Shown here in pieces: positions 54,535-64,000 of a stretch of 64,000 bases of DNA (position 1 is its first letter; each line of letters begins with the position of its first letter). The position numbers and the translations under genes were made by a program. This stretch comes from an uncultured bacterium (GTDB lineage Bacteria; Planctomycetota; UBA1135; GCA-002686595): the NCBI GenBank assembly GCA_938075305.1, contig CALJGV010000006.1, forward strand, positions 62,001 to 126,000. The letters are read 5' to 3'. The notes below the pieces were generated by a model. The model saw only the letters and a program-made list of their open reading frames with translations. It searched no databases and was not told the DNA's origin.

Positions 54535-55701
54535 ATGCCCCACCACCATGCCTTCGCGGGGTCCCTCGCCGCGGCCCTCGTCGCCCTGTGTTGCTCCGCT
54601 GATCCGGAAGCTGCGGCCCAGGAACAAACGATCGCGCCGCCTGCGCTGGCGGCCGACCACGCCCAGGCGGACCCGGCGATCAAGGACGCCCTCGCTGGGG
54701 TCTTCGAGGGCGCCCTTGTCCCGGGCGCCGTGGCAGCCATCGCCCGGGCCGAGGGTGATACGCAGGTCGCCGCCTGGGGCCTTCGCAAGGCCGGCGGCGA
54801 AGCCCCCATGCTGCCCGGCGATCCGGTCCACGTGGGCTCGGACACGAAGGCCATGACGGCCGTGCTCGCGGCGCGACAGGTGGACGCCGGTCACCTCCGC
54901 TGGGACTCGACCCTTGAGGAGGTCCTGCCCGCCCTCGCGGCCAAGGTGCACGAGGGCTACCGCGAGGCCACCCTCACCCAGTTTCTCCGCCACACGAGCG
55001 GCGCGCCGGCGAACGCGCCCAACTGGAGGGCCTTCCAGGGCCTGCCGCTACGCGAACGCCGCCTCGAGATCGCCGCCGCGTCCCTGGGGGAGCCCCCGGC
55101 CGCGGCGCCAGGCACAGGCTTCCTCTACTCCAACCTGGGCTACATGGTCGCGGGAGCGATGATCGAGGCCGTCCGTGACGCCACCTGGGAGGAGCTGATC
55201 GCCACCGACGTCTTCGACCCCCTGGGCATCGAGGGGGCCGGCTTCGGGGTCCCAGGGACACCCGGTGAGGAGGACGCGCCCTGGGGCCACACGGTCCGGC
55301 GGGGTGAGGCGCGCCCGGTCCAGATCGACAACGACCCGGCCCTCGGGCCGGCCGGGACCGTGCACCTGCCCGTCACCGACTGGGCGCGCTTCGTGCTCCA
55401 GTTCACCGACGCCGCCCCCAAGGCCGAGGACCCCGACGCCCCGTTCCTCTCCCCTGCCTCGCGGGCCAAGCTCGTCGAGGTCGGCCTGGACGACTACGCC
55501 TGCGGTTGGATGGTCACGGAGCGTGGGTGGGCCGAGGGGACGGCCCTGACCCACAGCGGATCGAACACCACCTGGTTCGCCACGGTCTGGGTCGCGCCCG
55601 GAACCAACCGGGCCTACCTCGTGGCAGCCAACGCCGCCGGTCCCGGTGTCCCGGGCCTCGTGGACGGCGCCATCGGGTCCCTGATCGCGCTGGACAAGTA
55701 G
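54535..55701 (+). CDS. Serine hydrolase, class C beta-lactamase-related
   Basis: SXXK-like GSDTKAMTAVLAARQVD, YXN SNLGYMVAGAMIE, signal peptide. Confidence 0.85.
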   Translation: MPHHHAFAGSLAAALVALCCSADPEAAAQEQTIAPPALAADHAQADPAIKDALAGVFEGALVPGAVAAIARAEGDTQVAAWGLRKAGGEAPMLPGDPVHVGSDTKAMTAVLAARQVDAGHLRWDSTLEEVLPALAAKVHEGYREATLTQFLRHTSGAPANAPNWRAFQGLPLRERRLEIAAASLGEPPAAAPGTGFLYSNLGYMVAGAMIEAVRDATWEELIATDVFDPLGIEGAGFGVPGTPGEEDAPWGHTVRRGEARPVQIDNDPALGPAGTVHLPVTDWARFVLQFTDAAPKAEDPDAPFLSPASRAKLVEVGLDDYACGWMVTERGWAEGTALTHSGSNTTWFATVWVAPGTNRAYLVAANAAGPGVPGLVDGAIGSLIALDK

Positions 55702-55769
55702 GGCGCCACGGACCGGCTCGACGCCGCTGACCAGCCTTCACCTGGCCAGCAGGAGCACACCGGCGCCGG

Positions 55770-56414
55770 CTATGACTCGCTGTAGAACGGGTCGGGAGTG
55801 GAGGGATCACGGAGCTTGGCCGCGGCTCCCGCGCCGGTGAGCGGGAGCCCCGTGGGGTCGATCAGCCCCAGCTGAACCAGCAGGTTCGCCTGGTCCCAGT
55901 GGATGTGTTCGAACTCGACCTTCCCGTCCTTGAAGCCGACGATGACCACGAACACCACCTCGGCGAACTTCCCCGTGGGCTCGACGCCCGGGAGGATGTG
56001 GTCCATCTCGATCGTGTGCGTGAAGGAGATGACCATCTCGGTGACGAGGTGCTTGTCGGAGGCGGTCTCCGAGATGGTCTCGAACTGCACGTCCTCCGGG
56101 AAGAACTGTCCGATCAGGCGGTTCGCATAGAACTGCCGCACGCCGGCCGGTCCCTGGCCGCCGATCATCGTGGGGATGTTCACGATGTGCGGGTTCGGCG
56201 TCATGGTCGCCATGGTCTTGTCCAGGTCCCCCGCCAGCTCCGCCTCCATGTGCTCGGCGAAGATCGCGTCCAGCGAACCGGGCGCGGGCTGCTCCTGCGC
56301 GCCGTCTCCGGACGGTGCCTCACCGGCCCCGGGGGCCTGGCAACCGCTCGACATGCTCACCGCGCCCGCCGCCGCAGCAAGCGAGGTCGCCTTCATGAAG
56401 TCTCGACGTTCCAT
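55770..56414 (-). CDS. SnoaL-like/NTF2-fold protein with Tat/lipoprotein-like signal
   Basis: MERRDFMKATSLAAAAGAVSMSSGCQAPG; HMEAELAGDLDKTMATMTPNPHIVNIPT...FKDGKVEFEHIHWDQANLLVQLGL. Confidence 0.75.
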   Translation of the reverse strand: MERRDFMKATSLAAAAGAVSMSSGCQAPGAGEAPSGDGAQEQPAPGSLDAIFAEHMEAELAGDLDKTMATMTPNPHIVNIPTMIGGQGPAGVRQFYANRLIGQFFPEDVQFETISETASDKHLVTEMVISFTHTIEMDHILPGVEPTGKFAEVVFVVIVGFKDGKVEFEHIHWDQANLLVQLGLIDPTGLPLTGAGAAAKLRDPSTPDPFYSES

Positions 56415-56644
56415 GGATCAAGGGTCCAGCATCGACCCCGGCCCGGCCACAAACATCGGCCGCGATTCCCTTGTGGATCGATCGAGGGGTGCCCCAGGCC
56501 CCAGGGACTCCCCCTCACGCCTCGTGGATCGCCGGCCCACGCGGCTCCCGCGCGCCCTCCCCCTGGAGCCCGATCGCCCGGCGCCGGGCGCGATGCCCTA
56601 GACTGCCCCCGGCGCGGCCCCCTCCCCGTCGCCACACCGCTCCC

Positions 56645-58438
56645 ATGGCCTTCCAACGCATCGCCCGCCAGGTGACCCCCGTCGCCCTCCTGGCGAGCCT
56701 CCTCGGGGGGGCGATCTACGCCACCCGCGGGGCCCGCCTCGAGCCCGCCGACTTCGTCTTCAACAACGGCACCGAGGTCCAGACCCTGGACCCGGCCACC
56801 GTCACGGGCGTCCCCGAGGGCCGGGCCATCCGGATGCTCTTCGAGGGACTGCTTGTGTCTCATCCCGAGACACTGGCGCCCCTCCCAGGGGTCGCAGAGC
56901 GGTGGGAGGTGTCCGAGGACGGCCTCGAGTACACGTTCCACCTGCGCCAGGACGCCCTCTGGTCCAACGGCGACCCGGTCACCGCCGCGGACTTCATGTG
57001 GTCCTTCGAGCGCTTCCTCGACCCCCAGACCGCGGCCGAGTACGCCTACATGCTGTGGTATGTGGAGGGCGCGGAGGCCTTCACCACGGAGGTCGAGGAC
57101 GGCAAGGCGGTGCACGGGTTCGACACCGTCGGGATCACCGCACCCGACGAGTACACGATCCGCTTCCGGCTCAAGGCGCCGACGCCCTTCTTCCTGGAGC
57201 TCATGGCGTTCTACCCGATGTTCCCGGTGAACCGGCGCAACATCGAGGAGGCAAAGGAGCGCTTCCCGGACCGCTGGCAGCAGCAGTGGCTGCGCCCCGA
57301 GAACATCGTCTGCAACGGTCCCTACGTGGTGGAGTTCCGCCGCGTGAACGACCGCATCCGCTTCGCCAAGAACCCCAGGTACTGGGACGCGGACAACGTC
57401 GCCTTCGAGACCGTGGACGCCCTGGCCGTGGAGTCGTACACGACGGCGCTCAACCTCTACCTCACGGGGGAGTGCCACTGGATCGACGTGCCCCCGGCCA
57501 ACGTCATCCAGGAGCTGATGCCCCGGGAGGACTTCAACCCCATCCCCTACTTGGGCACCTACTTCTACCGGGTCAACGTCACCAAGCCGCCCCTGGACGA
57601 CCCGCTCGTGCGGCGCGCGCTCTCCCTGACCATCCCGCGCAAGGACATCTGCGAGAAGGTCACCAAGGCCGGCCAGGTCCCCGCCTACGCCCTCGTGCCC
57701 CCCGGCCTCGCGGGGTACACCAACGCGGACATGCCCCACGGGGCGAGCTACGAGGAGGACGTTGCCGAGGCCAAGCGGCTCATGCAGGAGGCGGGCTACG
57801 GCGCCGGCGGCAAGACCTTCCCCACCATCGAGATCCACTACAACACCGCCGACGCGCACATGCAGATCGCGCTCGTCATCGCGGACGCGTGGTCCAAGTA
57901 CCTGGGCATCAACGCGAAGCTCCTCAACCAGGAGTGGAAGGTGTACCTCGACACCCAGTCCAACGTCGGCTACGACGTCTCCCGCTCCGCGTGGATCGGC
58001 GACTACGCGGACCCCAACAACTTCGTGGATCTCTTCGTCACCGGGGGCGAGAACAACAAGACCGGCTGGGGTAACGAGGACTACGACCGGCTGGTACGCG
58101 ATGCCGCCGCCGAGCTGGACCCGGCCAGGCGCATGGCCATGCTCCAGGAGGCCGAGGCCATCCTGGTCGACGAGCTGCCGGTGCTGCCCATCTACAACTA
58201 CGTGACGCAGACCACCTTCAGCCCGCGCCTCGGCGGCTACTTCCCGAACGTCAAGGACGAGCACTTCCCGAAGTTCTGGTACTGGATGGACGAGGAGGAG
58301 TTGGCGGCCAAGCGCGCGGGCCACGGAGATCGTGACGACATGCAGCCCGTGGAGGCCTGGGGCCCCGAGGAGGGGCTCTACCCGCCTGCGCACCCCAAGG
58401 GCCGCGCCCGGACCTCGAGCGAAGAGGGAGGGGACTGA
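56645..58438 (+). CDS. oppA: Oligopeptide-binding protein, SBP family 5 (OppA-like, Opp system 2)
   Basis: NNGTEVQTLDPATVTGVPEGRAIRMLFEGLLVSHPETLAPLPGVAERWEVSEDGLEYTFHLR; start corrected to ATG 56645. Confidence 0.93.
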   Translation: MAFQRIARQVTPVALLASLLGGAIYATRGARLEPADFVFNNGTEVQTLDPATVTGVPEGRAIRMLFEGLLVSHPETLAPLPGVAERWEVSEDGLEYTFHLRQDALWSNGDPVTAADFMWSFERFLDPQTAAEYAYMLWYVEGAEAFTTEVEDGKAVHGFDTVGITAPDEYTIRFRLKAPTPFFLELMAFYPMFPVNRRNIEEAKERFPDRWQQQWLRPENIVCNGPYVVEFRRVNDRIRFAKNPRYWDADNVAFETVDALAVESYTTALNLYLTGECHWIDVPPANVIQELMPREDFNPIPYLGTYFYRVNVTKPPLDDPLVRRALSLTIPRKDICEKVTKAGQVPAYALVPPGLAGYTNADMPHGASYEEDVAEAKRLMQEAGYGAGGKTFPTIEIHYNTADAHMQIALVIADAWSKYLGINAKLLNQEWKVYLDTQSNVGYDVSRSAWIGDYADPNNFVDLFVTGGENNKTGWGNEDYDRLVRDAAAELDPARRMAMLQEAEAILVDELPVLPIYNYVTQTTFSPRLGGYFPNVKDEHFPKFWYWMDEEELAAKRAGHGDRDDMQPVEAWGPEEGLYPPAHPKGRARTSSEEGGD

Positions 58439-58441
58439 GCC

Positions 58442-59473
58442 GTGCTGCGCTTCCTCGCCCGCCGCTTCCTGTGGTTCGTCATCACCGTCTCCACGGTGAT
58501 GACCGTGTCCTTCTTCCTCATGCACTCGGTGAAGGGCGGCCCCTTCGACGGGGAGCGCAAGCTGGACCCCGTCATCGAGGCCAACATCAAGGCCCGCTAC
58601 CACCTGGACTGGCCGCTGTGGCGTCAGTACCTGCAGTACGTCGGTCCGTTCAATCTGGACGACCAGCGCGCCCTCGCCGCCTTCGACGAGGAGGGCGGGT
58701 TCGCGCTGTGGCGGTCCGAGGGCGCTGACGGTCAGCCCACCCGCGCTTTCGGCGGCGTGCTCACCGGGGACTTCGGCCCCTCCTTCCGCTACAAGGACTT
58801 CACCGTCAACGACATCCTCGAGGAGAGCCTCCCCATCTCCGCCCTGCTCGGGGTGCTGTCCATGATGTTCGCCATCGCCCTGGGGGTCTCGGCGGGCATC
58901 GCCTCGGCCCTGCGGCCAGGCTCGGGGATCGACCTGACCTTGCGCATCGCGGCCACCGGCGGCATCGCGCTCCCGAACTTCGTGATCGCGAGCTTCCTGG
59001 TCATCCTGCTGGTGTTCCTGATCCCGCTGTTGCCGGTGGCCGGCTGGGGCACGATCCAGCACATGATCCTTCCCGGCTTCTGCCTGGGGCTGGTCTTCGC
59101 CGCCTACATCGCGCGCCTCACCCGCACGGGCATGCTGGAGACCCTGAGCGCGGACTACATCCGGACGGCCCACGCCAAGGGGCTCGCGCCCCGCACGGTG
59201 GTCATGCGCCACGCCCTGAAGGGGGGCCTGCTGCCCGTGGTCTCCTACCTGGGCCCGGCCACCGCCGGGATCCTCACGGGCAGCCTTGTGATCGAGAAGA
59301 TCTTCTTCATCCCCGGCACGGGCTCCCACTTCATCAACGCCGCCACGAACCGCGACTACACGCTCGCGATGGGCGTGACGATCCTCTTCACGGTGCTCGT
59401 CTACACCCTCAACACGGTGGTCGACATGGCGTACACGCTGCTCGACCCGCGGATCACCCTGGAGGACGAGTGA
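58442..59473 (+). CDS. oppB: ABC transporter permease OppB (Opp system 2)
   Basis: RTGMLETLSADYIRTAHAKGLAPRTVVMRHALKGGLLPVVSYLGP. Confidence 0.94.
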   Translation: MLRFLARRFLWFVITVSTVMTVSFFLMHSVKGGPFDGERKLDPVIEANIKARYHLDWPLWRQYLQYVGPFNLDDQRALAAFDEEGGFALWRSEGADGQPTRAFGGVLTGDFGPSFRYKDFTVNDILEESLPISALLGVLSMMFAIALGVSAGIASALRPGSGIDLTLRIAATGGIALPNFVIASFLVILLVFLIPLLPVAGWGTIQHMILPGFCLGLVFAAYIARLTRTGMLETLSADYIRTAHAKGLAPRTVVMRHALKGGLLPVVSYLGPATAGILTGSLVIEKIFFIPGTGSHFINAATNRDYTLAMGVTILFTVLVYTLNTVVDMAYTLLDPRITLEDE

Positions 59474-59474
59474 G

Positions 59475-61271
59475 ATGAGCGACGCCCATCGAGACTCACG
59501 CTGGTCCATCGACGAGGCCGAGCTCGCGCGGCTCACGAAGGAGGCGCGCCAATTCAAGGGTGAGAGCCTGTGGTCCGACGCCTGGCGCAGGCTCCGGCGC
59601 AACCGCGCGGCCTTCCTCGCGCTGCTCTTCCTCGCGGCCTTCGGGGGGGTGTCCCTGCTCGCGCCCTTCCTGCCCATCCCCTCCCCCAAGGCCATCTCCC
59701 TGCGCGACGAGCCCGGGACGCCGGAGTGGCTCTGGAGCGTGCCCGCCGCCCCCACGAAGGCACCCGACCGCGGCGCGGCCACCACGCGCTCGACCCGCAA
59801 CCTGTGGAACGACGGGTGGCGCCACCGCTCCACGGTGATCCTCGCCGCCGACGACGAGGGCGCCGCCGAGGAGGCCCGCGCCCTGGTCGAGGAGACCAGC
59901 GGCCGGGGCGCCATCCTCGAGACCTACCCCGCCGAGAAGGGCGACGGCCTGGAGGTCTACGCCTCGGTCCCCATGCTCGAGGGCGACGCCCCCGAGGTGG
60001 ACTACCGCGCCACCGGCTTCGGCGGCACCGCCACCTGCTGGGAGGTCTTCACCGACGGCGCGGACGAGCCGGTCGGCGCGGTCCACTCCCTCCGCCTCCA
60101 GGGCGGCGACGGTACGGCCTTCGACGCCGCCCAGGTCTCCGGCTGGTCGGTGGAGGCCCGCGGCCGCTCCGTCCGCCTCTTCCTCAGCCGCGCGGAGGCC
60201 CGACCTGGCCTCGGGGACTGGGTAGTCGCCTACCGCCTCGCCGCCGAGCCGGGCTCGCTCCCCACGGCGGTGCTGCTGGACGGGACGCTCCTCACCGGCT
60301 CGGCCGCGGTCGCCTGGGAGGGCACCCCCCGCGGCGCCCAGACCGTGGACGCCGAGCTGCTCGAGGGCATCGAGGCCATGGACCTCGGCCGGCAGGTGGC
60401 CGCCTCCCTCGCGGCCTCCCCGATCGAGGGCGTCACCTACCTCGAGACCCGCCACGAGGACGGGTACTGGGAGTTCAAGGGGCTCGTCGGCGCCATGGAC
60501 CGGGCCCTGCGTCGGGCCCGCATCGCCACCTTCGGCCTCTGGCAGACGGGCAACTGGATGGGCACCGACGGCCAAGGCCGCGACCTGCTGGCCCGCATCG
60601 TCTGGGGCAGCCGGACCTCGATCATCGTCGGGCTCATCGCGTCCCTGTGCTCGCTCCTGATCGGCGTCCTGTACGGCGCCTTCTCGGGCTACATGGGCGG
60701 GCGCATCGACAACCTGATGATGCGCATCGTCGACGTGCTCTACTCGATCCCGTTCATCTTCGTGGTCATCTTCCTGATCACGGTGGTCAACGAGTACCGC
60801 ACGGAGCTCGAGGACCAGTTCGGCATCGACCGCGAGAAGATCTTCTTCCTCGTGATCGGCGCCATCTACTGGCTGACCATGGCGCGCGTGGTGCGCGGCC
60901 AGGTGCTGAGCCTCAAGAACACCGAGTTCATCGAGGCGGCGCGGGTCATCGGCGCCTCGACCACGCGCATCCTGCTCTCCCACGTGGTCCCCAACGTCCT
61001 CTCCATCGTGATCGTCTACCTGACCCTGACGATCCCCGCCGTGATGCTCTTCGAGGCCTTCCTGTCGTTCCTTGGTCTCGGCATCGAGCCGCCCAAGGTG
61101 AGCTGGGGCCTGCTCGCCGTGGACGGGACCCAGGCCATCAACCCGATCAAGATCTACTGGTGGCTCGTGGTCTTCCCCGCAGGCGCCATGGGCTCCACGC
61201 TGCTCGCCCTCAACATCCTCGGGGACGGGCTCCGGGACGCCCTCGACCCCAAGCTGCGGGGGAAGAACTGA
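59475..61271 (+). CDS. oppC: ABC transporter permease OppC with about 290-aa insertion (Opp system 2)
   Basis: Core MGTDGQGRDLLARIVWGSRTSIIVGLIAS...NTEFIEAARVIGASTTRILLSHVVPNVLS; long insert after TM1. Confidence 0.93.
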   Translation: MSDAHRDSRWSIDEAELARLTKEARQFKGESLWSDAWRRLRRNRAAFLALLFLAAFGGVSLLAPFLPIPSPKAISLRDEPGTPEWLWSVPAAPTKAPDRGAATTRSTRNLWNDGWRHRSTVILAADDEGAAEEARALVEETSGRGAILETYPAEKGDGLEVYASVPMLEGDAPEVDYRATGFGGTATCWEVFTDGADEPVGAVHSLRLQGGDGTAFDAAQVSGWSVEARGRSVRLFLSRAEARPGLGDWVVAYRLAAEPGSLPTAVLLDGTLLTGSAAVAWEGTPRGAQTVDAELLEGIEAMDLGRQVAASLAASPIEGVTYLETRHEDGYWEFKGLVGAMDRALRRARIATFGLWQTGNWMGTDGQGRDLLARIVWGSRTSIIVGLIASLCSLLIGVLYGAFSGYMGGRIDNLMMRIVDVLYSIPFIFVVIFLITVVNEYRTELEDQFGIDREKIFFLVIGAIYWLTMARVVRGQVLSLKNTEFIEAARVIGASTTRILLSHVVPNVLSIVIVYLTLTIPAVMLFEAFLSFLGLGIEPPKVSWGLLAVDGTQAINPIKIYWWLVVFPAGAMGSTLLALNILGDGLRDALDPKLRGKN

Positions 61272-62266
61272 TGCCGATCCTCGACGTCCAGAATCTCCGG
61301 GTGCGCTTCGAGACCCACCACGGCGTGGTCCGCGCGGTGGACGGCGTCTCGTTCTCCCTCGAAGAGGGCGAGACCCTAGGCCTGGTGGGCGAGTCAGGCT
61401 CCGGCAAGTCGGTCACCAACCTCGCCCTCATGGGGCTCATTCCGAGCCCCCCGGGGGTCGTCGAGGCGGACGCCATGAGGTTCGAGGACCGCGACCTGCT
61501 GGCCCTCAGCGACGAGGAGTTGCGGAGCGTGCGCGGCAACGAGATCTCGATGATCTTCCAGGACCCCATGACCTCCCTGAACCCCCTGCTCACCGTGGGC
61601 CGCCAGCTCACCGAGGTCCTCGAGGTCCACGAGCGCGTCTCGCGCCGCGAGGCCCGCAGGCGCGCGGCGGCAGGGCTCGCGGACGTGGGGATCCCCGAGC
61701 CGGAGCGACGCCTGGACCAGTACCCCCACGAGCTCTCCGGGGGCATGCGCCAGCGCGTCATGATCGCCATGGGGCTGCTGTGCCGCCCCAAGATCCTCCT
61801 GGCGGACGAGCCCACCACCGCGCTCGACGTGACGATCCAGGCCCAGATCCTCGAGCTCATGCAGAAGCTCCAGCGCGAGTACGGCACCGCCATCATCCTC
61901 GTGACCCACGACCTCGGAGTCGTGGCGGGAATGAGCGACCGGGTCAACGTGATGTACGCGGGGCGGCTCGCCGAGACCGCGGGCGCCGTGGAGCTCTTCG
62001 ATGACCCGCGCCACCCCTACACCCGCGGGCTGCTCGGCAGCGTCCCGCGGCTGAGCGGTGATACCGACGCGGACCTGGACTCCATCAAGGGCTCACCGCC
62101 GGACCTGGCAGACCTCCCGGCGGGCTGCGCCTTCCGGCCCCGCTGCACGTTCGAGACCGAGCGCTGCGCCGCGGAGCCGCCGCCCCTGTTCGACCTCGGC
62201 GGCGGGCGCAGTTCGGCCTGCCTCGAGCGCGACGCCCTCGGCCAGCCCGAGGGAGGTGCGCGATGA
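61271..62266 (+). CDS. oppD: ABC transporter ATPase OppD (Opp system 2)
   Basis: GESGSGKSVTNLALMG, LSGGMRQRVMIAMGLLCRPKILLADEPTTALDVT, GCAFRPRCTFETERC; coordinates corrected from the over-extended ORF 59570..62266. Confidence 0.94.
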   Translation: MPILDVQNLRVRFETHHGVVRAVDGVSFSLEEGETLGLVGESGSGKSVTNLALMGLIPSPPGVVEADAMRFEDRDLLALSDEELRSVRGNEISMIFQDPMTSLNPLLTVGRQLTEVLEVHERVSRREARRRAAAGLADVGIPEPERRLDQYPHELSGGMRQRVMIAMGLLCRPKILLADEPTTALDVTIQAQILELMQKLQREYGTAIILVTHDLGVVAGMSDRVNVMYAGRLAETAGAVELFDDPRHPYTRGLLGSVPRLSGDTDADLDSIKGSPPDLADLPAGCAFRPRCTFETERCAAEPPPLFDLGGGRSSACLERDALGQPEGGAR

Positions 62267-63243
62267 GCGCCCCGCTGCTCGAGGTCCATGACCTCCACAA
62301 GCACTTCGAGGTCGGCTCCCCTGGCTTCTTCGGTGGCCAGCAGGAGATCCTTCGCGCCGTGGACGGCGTCTCGTTCGAGCTGGGTCGGGGCGAGACCCTC
62401 GGGCTCGTCGGCGAGTCAGGCTGCGGCAAGAGCACCTGCGCCCGCACCCTGGTCGGCCTCTACCCGCCGACCTCAGGTCGAGTGCTGTACGAGGGCGAGG
62501 AGATCAGCAGCCTCTCCCACCGGGATCGCGCGCCGTTCCGCCGCAAGATCCAGATGATCTTCCAGGACCCCTACGCGTCCCTGGATCCGCGGCAGACCGT
62601 GTCGTCCATCCTCACCGAGCCCCTTCGCATCCATCGCCTCGCCCGTCCCCGCGAGCGGCGGCTGCGGGCCATGCAGCTCCTGGACGCCGTGGGCCTCAAC
62701 CCGAGACACATCCACCGCTTCCCCCACGAGTTCTCCGGAGGCCAGCGCCAGCGCATCGGGATCGCCCGGGCCCTGGCTCTCGAGCCCGACCTGATCATCT
62801 GCGACGAGCCGGTCAGCGCCCTGGACGTCTCCATCCAGGCCCAGGTCGTCAACCTCCTCGGGGAGCTGCAGGAGCGCTTCAACCTCGCCTACCTCTTCAT
62901 TGCCCACGACCTCGCCGTGGTCCGCCACATCTGCGATCGGGTCGCGGTGATGTACCTGGGCAAGGTGGTCGAGATCGCCGAGCGCGACGCCCTGTTCGAC
63001 GACCCGCGCCACCCCTACACGCGCGCGCTGCTCTCCGCCGTACCGCACCCCGACCCGAGGATCGAACGCGGCCGGGAGCGGATCGTGCTCGAGGGAGACG
63101 TGCCCTCACCCCTCGACCCGCCGACGGGCTGTCGGTTCCATCCGCGCTGCGTCGAACGGGGCAAGGTGACCGGGGATCTGTGTGCCTCCGTGGAGCCCAC
63201 GCTCGGATCGAGGAGCGCGTGCCACCTGGAGCCGGACGTATGA
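62263..63243 (+). CDS. oppF: ABC transporter ATPase OppF (Opp system 2)
   Basis: [71 protein letters not shown]. Confidence 0.94.
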   Translation: MSAPLLEVHDLHKHFEVGSPGFFGGQQEILRAVDGVSFELGRGETLGLVGESGCGKSTCARTLVGLYPPTSGRVLYEGEEISSLSHRDRAPFRRKIQMIFQDPYASLDPRQTVSSILTEPLRIHRLARPRERRLRAMQLLDAVGLNPRHIHRFPHEFSGGQRQRIGIARALALEPDLIICDEPVSALDVSIQAQVVNLLGELQERFNLAYLFIAHDLAVVRHICDRVAVMYLGKVVEIAERDALFDDPRHPYTRALLSAVPHPDPRIERGRERIVLEGDVPSPLDPPTGCRFHPRCVERGKVTGDLCASVEPTLGSRSACHLEPDV

Positions 63244-63308
63244 ACGACGTGTTGCTTCTGTAACGAGCAAGCCGCGATCCAACGCCAGGGCCCCCCCGGC
63301 GGCCCCGG

Positions 63309-63453
63309 GCGATGCAAGTCGTCGCAGCCACCCAGGGGCGAGCCCCGGTTTCTTTGCCCGCGCGGTTACCTCCCGTGACCCAGGCACTATTGGGTTCAGG
63401 AAAGGCAGGTGAGCCTGGGAAGGTTCACCGAAAGAGCAGTAAGGAGCTCTGAT
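63309..63453 (+). ncRNA. Candidate structured RNA (hairpin array; small RNA or structured 3' UTR)
   Basis: Consecutive hairpins: GCGATG/CGTCGC (63309-63325), GGGG-CGAG-CCCC (about 63332-63347), GACCCA/TGGGTT (63377-63396), GGTGAGCCT-GGGA-AGGTTCACC (63408-63429), AGAGC/GCTCT (63433-63450), then a terminator. Confidence 0.4.
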
Positions 63454-63495
63454 GCGGGGCCGATCGTCTGTTGACGGTCGGTCCCGCGCTTTTTG
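63454..63495 (+). terminator. Rho-independent terminator
   Basis: GCGGGGCCGATCG-tctgttga-CGGTCGGTCCCGC (G-U wobble pairs) followed by GCTTTTTG. Confidence 0.85.
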
Positions 63496-63561
63496 CCCCA
63501 GCCCCGTCTCGGGCAGCGTGGTTCCCTCGCGCGCTCGGTCACCGCCGCCGCGCCGAAGGTC

Positions 63562-64000
63562 TCAAGACGCGAGGCTTCCGATCAGGCGGAGCGCACGAGG
63601 GGAGACCTCGAGTTGGACCTCGCGCGCCGCGTCCATCCGGTCACCGTCAAGTTGCCAGGTGAGCGGCGGCCCCCCTGAGGTCGATGCGATGCGCGCCCTC
63701 GCTCCGGAAGTGTCCGTCGCGAGCCGGCTCGAAATGGGACGCTGCAGCTGCGCGAGGGCAAGCACCGCGGCCCCGACCAGCGGGTTCGCACGCTCGCGCA
63801 CGTGGACATCGAGGCGGCCATCGTCGGGGCGCGCCCCCGGCGAGAGCCACATGGACTTGCCATAGGTGCGCGTGTTGGAGGCGATGGCGGACACCGCCCG
63901 TGAGGCGCGCACCTCTCCACCGATGGCCACCTCGAACCGCGGCGGCGCGAGCCGCAGGAGCTCCCGCAAGCCGCACCAGCCGTACAGGGTGTTGGCAGAC
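63562..64000 (-). CDS. Diacylglycerol kinase/YegS-like lipid kinase, C-terminal part (runs off window)
   Basis: SANTLYGWCGLRELLRLAPPRFEVAIGGE...IASNTRTYGKSMWLSPGARPDDGRLDVHV...QLDGDR, YegS/DagK C-terminal lobe. Confidence 0.8.
   Translation of the reverse strand, partial: SANTLYGWCGLRELLRLAPPRFEVAIGGEVRASRAVSAIASNTRTYGKSMWLSPGARPDDGRLDVHVRERANPLVGAAVLALAQLQRPISSRLATDTSGARARIASTSGGPPLTWQLDGDRMDAAREVQLEVSPRALRLIGSLAS

Noticed and set aside
56393-59914. 1173-aa minus-strand ORF
   Set aside because: Antisense to oppA2/oppB2/oppC2, which have unmistakable family motifs; a GC3-driven shadow ORF
59570-62266. 898-aa plus-strand ORF
   Set aside because: First two thirds are an out-of-frame shadow of oppC2; only 61271..62266 is genuine (OppD)

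Overview
High-GC chromosomal window, densely coded. It is most likely from a Planctomycetota/PVC-type bacterium: there is a TIGR04137-like small basic protein, large TPR and secretin proteins, and an alternative complex III. I saw no prophage, transposase, CRISPR array, rRNA or convincing tRNA. Main blocks: (1) glycosyltransferases (1-3704, -). (2) A lipoprotein, Der GTPase, QueE-like radical SAM protein, small basic protein and envelope TPR proteins (3826-9976, -). (3) MtaB and a family-4 uracil-DNA glycosylase (10054-12356, +). (4) A possible undescribed envelope machine, 12823-25685 (+): two lipoprotein secretin-domain proteins bracketing two TPR proteins, one ExbB/TolQ and two ExbD/TolR, with no TonB, ATPase or pilin genes. 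(5) HAD hydrolase, nitrilase and an internally deleted PhyH pseudogene. (6) A complete alternative complex III (ActA-ActB-ActC-ActD/E fusion-ActF) plus type-A2 caa3 oxidase operon (43706 to 28138, -), preceded by a RegB/RegA redox two-component pair. (7) Two complete oligopeptide ABC transporter operons in mirror orientation around a beta-lactamase-like hydrolase and a SnoaL-like protein; their OppC (and one OppB) permeases carry very large insertions. (8) A hairpin-rich candidate ncRNA or 3' UTR with a strong terminator at 63309-63495. All assignments come from reading the sequence and recalled family motifs; no database searches were run.
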